This document shows, one piece after another, positions 59,732-64,000 of a DNA stretch of 64,000 nucleotides. A program made the position numbers and the translations under genes. The stretch is from Scytalidium lignicola. Lineage: Eukaryota > Ascomycota > Leotiomycetes. The stretch covers positions 62,001-126,000 of the forward strand of contig NCSJ02000004.1 of assembly GCA_002812745.2 (NCBI GenBank), in the 5' to 3' direction. The notes below the pieces were generated by a model. That model did not search any database. It saw nothing but the letters and a program-made list of their open reading frames with translations, and had not been told where the DNA came from. The first letter of the stretch is position 1; each line of letters begins with the position of its first letter.

Positions 59732-60501
59732 TTACGACCTTGGTGCTGCAGTAGCTTGCCATGATGAGATTTTAGACTTCGTTCTGTATCACAGTGGTTA
59801 GATTTCGTTATTAAAGGGAATGGGTTTAGAAATTAACACTCACGTTGAGTATGTTTTGAAAGCTGCACGACTCATTGTGGGATTCGGTACGTGCCTTTGC
59901 TCCCAAGCTCGTACTTGTGTTTGGAGGATTGGATCCTGGGTAGGGGGTTTATCAACCATATAGGCTAACCATGCATGCCATCCCGGCTCGATATGTGATC
60001 TATTTTGGTTTAGTTAGAAGGTCGAGCAGATGGGTACTTAGAAGGATATTCTTCCAAGTAGCTCTTACGCGTCTAAATCTTTATCCTTATAATCTACCCA
60101 TCTTGTGCGTACTGTAGACTAGTGAGTAATTGTTTATCCGGAAGCTTTCTCGGAGGCCTTACAAGGCAGTTCATCCTCTACATTCTCAAAGTACTTGTTT
60201 CCATATCGGTCGGTAGCGATCAGTGCCCCCGCCTTGGTATCACCTGCAAATTGTGAGCATAGGTAGAGGCACCTCTGTATTTCATAGCTTGCCTTGATAC
60301 TATTGTGTGGAACCACCCGTTAGCACCATTGATTCCCGAAAAAGATAGGATGTATTCGAAGACGTTATCGAAGACATACCTGCATTTGATGAAGGGCATC
60401 CTATTATTCGGTTAGCAAGCTCCGGTCACATAGGTATACATCTAATTTACCCTGATTCCAACTTTCCGCAGATTGCGCAGCGTTCTTGATATGGTGGACA
60501 T
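59732..60501 (-). CDS. NDUFA12: Complex I subunit NDUFA12 (B17.2)
   Basis: This is an accessory subunit of mitochondrial NADH:ubiquinone oxidoreductase. Seven exons are needed: 60501-60451, 60400-60380, 60299-60293, 60243-60163, 60111-60069, 59999-59844 and 59783-59732. The joined protein begins MSTISRTLRNLRKVGIRDAL, then HQMQYQGDTKAGALIATD and RYGNKYFENVEDELPLRTRW. It continues VDYKDKDLDASHIEPGWHAW and LAYMVDKPPTQDP. GDTKxGxLxxxDxYGNxYxE is the family signature, and WHAWL with the PP motif is also conserved. The third exon is only 7 bases and is followed by a GC-AG intron, without which the frame stops. About 136 residues, typical for fungi. There is no presequence. Confidence 0.88.
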
Positions 60502-60673
60502 TTTGATGAGGTTATATAGCAAGAGTAGAATCGAGTGAGGTTGAGATGTCTGGAAGTACGCCGTTCGGCTCGTCTATTTATGGATTAGCGCCGCCGGAGC
60601 TCTAAGTTAGGCTTTGAGGAATGTGTAATGTCTTCCTTAATTGCTTTACATTTTTTTCTTGTTTCCGCCGGCT
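60502..60673. promoter_or_regulatory. Divergent promoter of NDUFA12 and PGS1
   Basis: Only 172 bases separate the start codons of two mitochondrial genes read in opposite directions, so both promoters must be packed here. There is no clear TATA box or repeat. Confidence 0.45.
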
Positions 60674-62399
60674 ATGATACCTAGGAGTATTGTAAGATAT
60701 TCTTCCACTAGAGGACGCCAAGCCTGTCGTACACAGCTATTGCAAGTCAAGCATTGTCGATACTCAACCTCTACCGCTACTGCAGCTACTAGCCATGGAT
60801 CCTCTCCAGCTTCCATTCTCGGTGCATTTACGAATGAATTGGATAGGATAGCGCCAAAGTTTGAGATCGCGGGGTCACAGGTTCTGATATTGCGTACTCC
60901 ATCAGAGTTTTATGAGACCCTAAAGGTCAGACAAATAACTCCGACTAGCCGTCGACCATACTAATAGCAACAGACCAAGATACTTAACGCAGAAAGAGAG
61001 ATATTTTTATCTACCTTGTATATAGGCAAAACTGAGCATGAACTAGTAAATACTAACCCAATCTAACATGCGTACTTGCCATTGACCTTGAATAGATTGC
61101 TACATTACAAAAGGCTTTAAGGGCAAAGTCCGATCTGAAGCTTAGCATCCTTACCGATGCTCTCCGAGGCACAAGAGAATCACCGAATCCATCATGTGCT
61201 TCCTTGCTTGCCCCACTGGTAGCAGAGTTTGGCCCCGATCGAGTTGAGGTTCGAATGTATCATACTCCTAATTTGACCGGGTTACGAAAGAAATATATAC
61301 CCAAAAGGATCAATGAAGGCTGGGGATTGCAGCATATGAAGCTTTATGGAGTTGACGATGAGATAATTTTATCAGGGTATATCGGCAGTAATCCACATAT
61401 TATTTCAAAGCTAATAGTTCTAGGGCAAATCTCTCAACGGACTATTTCACAGATCGCCAGGATAGATATCACATATTCTCATCAAAGGAAATTACGAATT
61501 ACTTTTTTAACATACAAAAAGCAATATCAAAATTAAGCTTCCTTGTAACTCCCGATCCTCTGTCTCCGGCCGGTTATGTGCTCGAATGGCCGAGTTCAAA
61601 TTCCGCTCCGTCACCCCTTCACGACCCTTCTATTTTCATATCCCGCTCAAGCGCCATCCTGCGTGAACTTATCAAACCTAGGCTCACTCAGAAATCCTCT
61701 CTAAAAGTCTCGACTACCAACACAGTCGTATATCCCGTCTCTCAATTAACACCTCTCTTAAGTCCAGATACCTCCAGTGAAGCACCAGCAATTCGCACCA
61801 TAATCAGTATGCTCTCCGTGCCTTCGTTCAAAAACTCATCCTGGACCTTCACAGCCGGCTACTTCAACCCTGCTCCATCACTAACACAACTTCTACTCTC
61901 CACAAGCTCTACTAATAATGTCGTTATCACCGCTTCACCAGAAGCAAATGGGTTTTATGGATCGAAGGGGGTGTCTGGTCTACTTCCTCCAGCTTATACT
62001 CTTCTAGCGCGGCGGTTCTTGGAAACTGTTAGGAAGCAAAATCGATTAGGTGATATTACTCTAAAAGAATGGAGACGTGGAATAGTTGGCCAGAAAGATG
62101 GGTGGACGTATCATGCAAAAGGCTTATGGGTGAGTCTGAATGGTGAGAAGGAGCCGAGCTTGAGTATCGTGGGGAGCAGCAATTATACCAAAAGAAGTTA
62201 TTCTCTAGATCTAGAAGCCGGAGTCGTGATTATTACTGCTGATCAGGGGTTGAAAAAGTTGTTAATGGAGGAAAGAGATGGACTACAAGATTATGCTCGC
62301 GTTGTTGGTACGGAAGAGTTTATAAAAACAGAAAGAAGAGTTGGAATTCACGTCAAGATAGCCATGTGGTTGGTTAAGATAGCAGGAGGGGCTCTGTAA
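60674..62399 (+). CDS. PGS1: Phosphatidylglycerophosphate synthase PGS1
   Basis: PGS1 joins CDP-diacylglycerol and glycerol-3-phosphate, the committed step to cardiolipin in mitochondria. Four exons: 60674-60925, 60974-61045, 61096-61376 and 61424-62399. The start MIPRSIVRYSSTRGRQACRT is a basic mitochondrial presequence; the open frame before it has no ATG. The protein is a phospholipase-D-fold enzyme with two HKD-type motifs. The first reads QHMKLYGVDD, followed by LSGANLSTDYF. The second is YHAKGLWVSL with GSSNYTKRSYSLDLE. Other conserved parts are FLSTLYIGKTE and RVEVRMYHTPNL. About 526 residues, within the family range. A lysine and histidine are present in each catalytic motif. Confidence 0.93.
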
Positions 62400-62724
62400 A
62401 TTATGATCATTTCTATTGTATATATCTAAACTTGTAAAGTTACATAGACCGTTGCAGCGTTCACCAACCAGAAACGGTAACCATCCATTCCAGACTGTTT
62501 GGGAAGAAAAAACTATTTCATTATTCGTATTATAGGGCTACATATTCGCGAGCATATATGATGATGCCAACATGACTACTCGTGCTTCGTGTCCTTTCAG
62601 GTCTTCTAAATCATTGCTACCTTCGCCCAAACACCAAACGAAATGGGAATACCTTGACCAACTCTACAGAGTAAACAAAACGTTATCCAGCTCCACAACC
62701 ACAAGATGCCATTTCTAAATCCTC
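62400..62724. other. Convergent intergenic stretch
   Basis: About 325 bases lie between the 3' ends of PGS1 and SIS1. The stretch is AT-rich in its first half. Nothing coding or repeated is seen. Confidence 0.4.
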
Positions 62725-63963
62725 CTACAGAATCTCCTTCAGCTTCCGCTTCTGCTCTGCGGTTAATGTAGTCGGAAATTTCACATTATACTTGACGATG
62801 AAATTGCCTCTTTCACCTGGTTTCTTGCTGATAGGCATTCCTAATCCAGGATAGGAGTCTGAACTTCCTGGCTGGGTGGGCCCCCCTCTTTCAATGTTAA
62901 GATTCTTTTTATCGATAGTAGTAACGGTTCGCTTCCAACCAGTGAGCGCTTCCTTGAGAGTGAGCTCAACATTGAGAATAACGTCGTCGCTGTCACGGGT
63001 AAATAATGGATGTGGTTTCTAAAATCCATGTTAGCATACTACCTTCATCTCTTCTAATAAATAAGTGTCAGAAGAGCATAACTTACCTCTGCTATTATGA
63101 AGTGTAGATCCTGCTGGCCACCCTCTTCTTGATCACCTACTCCTTTGAACTTAATCTTGCTTCCTTTCTTTAAGCCTGGTTTGATATCCATTTCGAGCAC
63201 CTTATCTTGCGTTGTACGAAGACCCGTATTCTCGTCGAATGTCTTGCGTTTGATCTTCATCTTCTTGTGTACGCCATTAAACAACTCCTCAAGAGTCAGC
63301 GGCAACGGTCGCTCTACGGTAGTAACTTCCGGTGTTGGTGGTCTAGGTCTTGAACTAGCAGTCTCAGCACCACCGAATTGAGCTCGCCTTGATCTCCCTC
63401 CACTGCGAGGCATCTGTCCGAAAATATCTTCCATGCCCTCATCGCCACCCAGCCCACCTCCTTGTTGTCTGAAGAATTCTGAAAAGATTGATTCAGGATT
63501 GCTGAAGCTGAATCCCCCGCCACCACCCCCACCTCCGCCAGTTGTAGTGAAGTGGAACGTTCGTCCACCTCCACCTCCACCGGGCATGTTGCTGAAACCT
63601 GAAAATCCACCAGGCATACTACCTGGAGCCTCGAACGGGTTTGCTCCGGCCCCAGCATCTGGCGGAGGAGCTCCTCCACGCAGTAAGAATTCAAGACCGA
63701 ATTGGTCGTATGTTTTCCGCTTTTCTGGGTCCGACAAGATCTCATAAGCCTGCGAAACTTCCTTGAATTTCTCTACTGCTGATGGGTTATCCTTGTTCTT
63801 GTCTGGATGATACTTGAGAGCCGCTTTTCTATAAGGAAATTAGTATACCACACATCTAGCCGCCCCAAAAGTGTATCACGCACCGATATGCCTTTTTGAT
63901 TTCATCTTGTGAAGCAGTAGGCTTAATGCCTAGAGAGTCGTAGAGTGTAGTTTCTGCAACCAT
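62725..63963 (-). CDS. SIS1: Class B J-domain co-chaperone SIS1
   Basis: SIS1 is an Hsp40 that delivers clients to cytosolic Hsp70. Exon 1 starts at 63963 ([20 protein letters not shown]), with introns near 63835-63882 and 63015-63087. The J domain has [12 protein letters not shown] with the HPD tripeptide intact. A long Gly/Phe-rich linker follows (about residues 75-180), with glycine runs of six and nine. Then come the two client-binding barrels: [20 protein letters not shown], and [39 protein letters not shown] precedes the end. There is no zinc-finger CxxC region, so this is class B. About 370 residues. Its coding part is complete within the window. Confidence 0.94.
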
Positions 63964-64000
63964 AATAACGAATGAACAGTATTACACTACCAATTGAGGA

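Noticed and set aside
1..64000. A secondary-metabolite, defence or other novel gene cluster
   Set aside because: Nearly every gene belongs to a well-known conserved family, and no synthase, transporter or transcription factor grouping is seen.

Overview
This 64 kb window is nuclear DNA from a filamentous ascomycete (Pezizomycotina). Genes are split by many short introns (about 45 to 100 bases) with GT..AG ends and CTAAC/CTGAC-like branch sites. The proteins best match fungal single-copy families, and one of them (DUF1770) is known from Pezizomycotina. The class cannot be fixed from the sequence; Leotiomycetes is only a guess. The content is almost all conserved housekeeping genes. I see no CRISPR array, rRNA gene, confident tRNA gene, virus or secondary-metabolite cluster. 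One small MITE-like element is the only mobile DNA I can support.

Layout. 1-3327 is gene-free; its left end may be the promoter of a minus-strand gene outside the window. 3328-5710: RPC19, NDUFA6, BUD31. 6335-12670: CaMKK-type kinase, TRAPP subunit BET5, PEX3, ATG101. 12867-16949: ZNF511-like zinc finger and an EST1/SMG7-type protein. 17604-25167: RPL2 (uL2), a WHIM-type chromatin protein, a DUF1770 protein, eRF1. 26065-28803: prephenate dehydratase PHA2, the MITE-like element, mitochondrial dehydratase HTD2. 30064-37828: PH/leucine-rich-repeat protein and the MAPKKK STE11. 40174-44357: VPS18 and V-ATPase subunit c VMA3, tail to tail. 46106-50506: GPI-type aspartic protease, mitochondrial rhomboid protease, MARVEL membrane protein. 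51574-58749: ornithine acetyltransferase (ArgJ/ARG7) and the kinase GCN2, divergent across a shared promoter with a consensus GCN4/CPC1 site. 59732-63963: complex I subunit NDUFA12, phosphatidylglycerophosphate synthase PGS1, Hsp40 SIS1.

Themes. Amino-acid control: GCN2 sits beside an arginine gene, with PHA2 elsewhere in the window. Mitochondria: NDUFA6, NDUFA12, HTD2, PGS1, rhomboid, ArgJ. Vacuole and trafficking: VPS18, VMA3, ATG101, BET5. These are neighbours rather than an operon-like system. I found no convincing undescribed multi-gene system.

Sequence quality. Ten Ns all lie at homopolymer runs of about seven or more. Three conserved genes (PHA2, VPS18 twice, GCN2) are broken by one-base excesses in such runs. 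These look like homopolymer miscalls, so the genes are annotated as intact loci with flagged errors. Exon limits were read by eye from splice motifs and family conservation.
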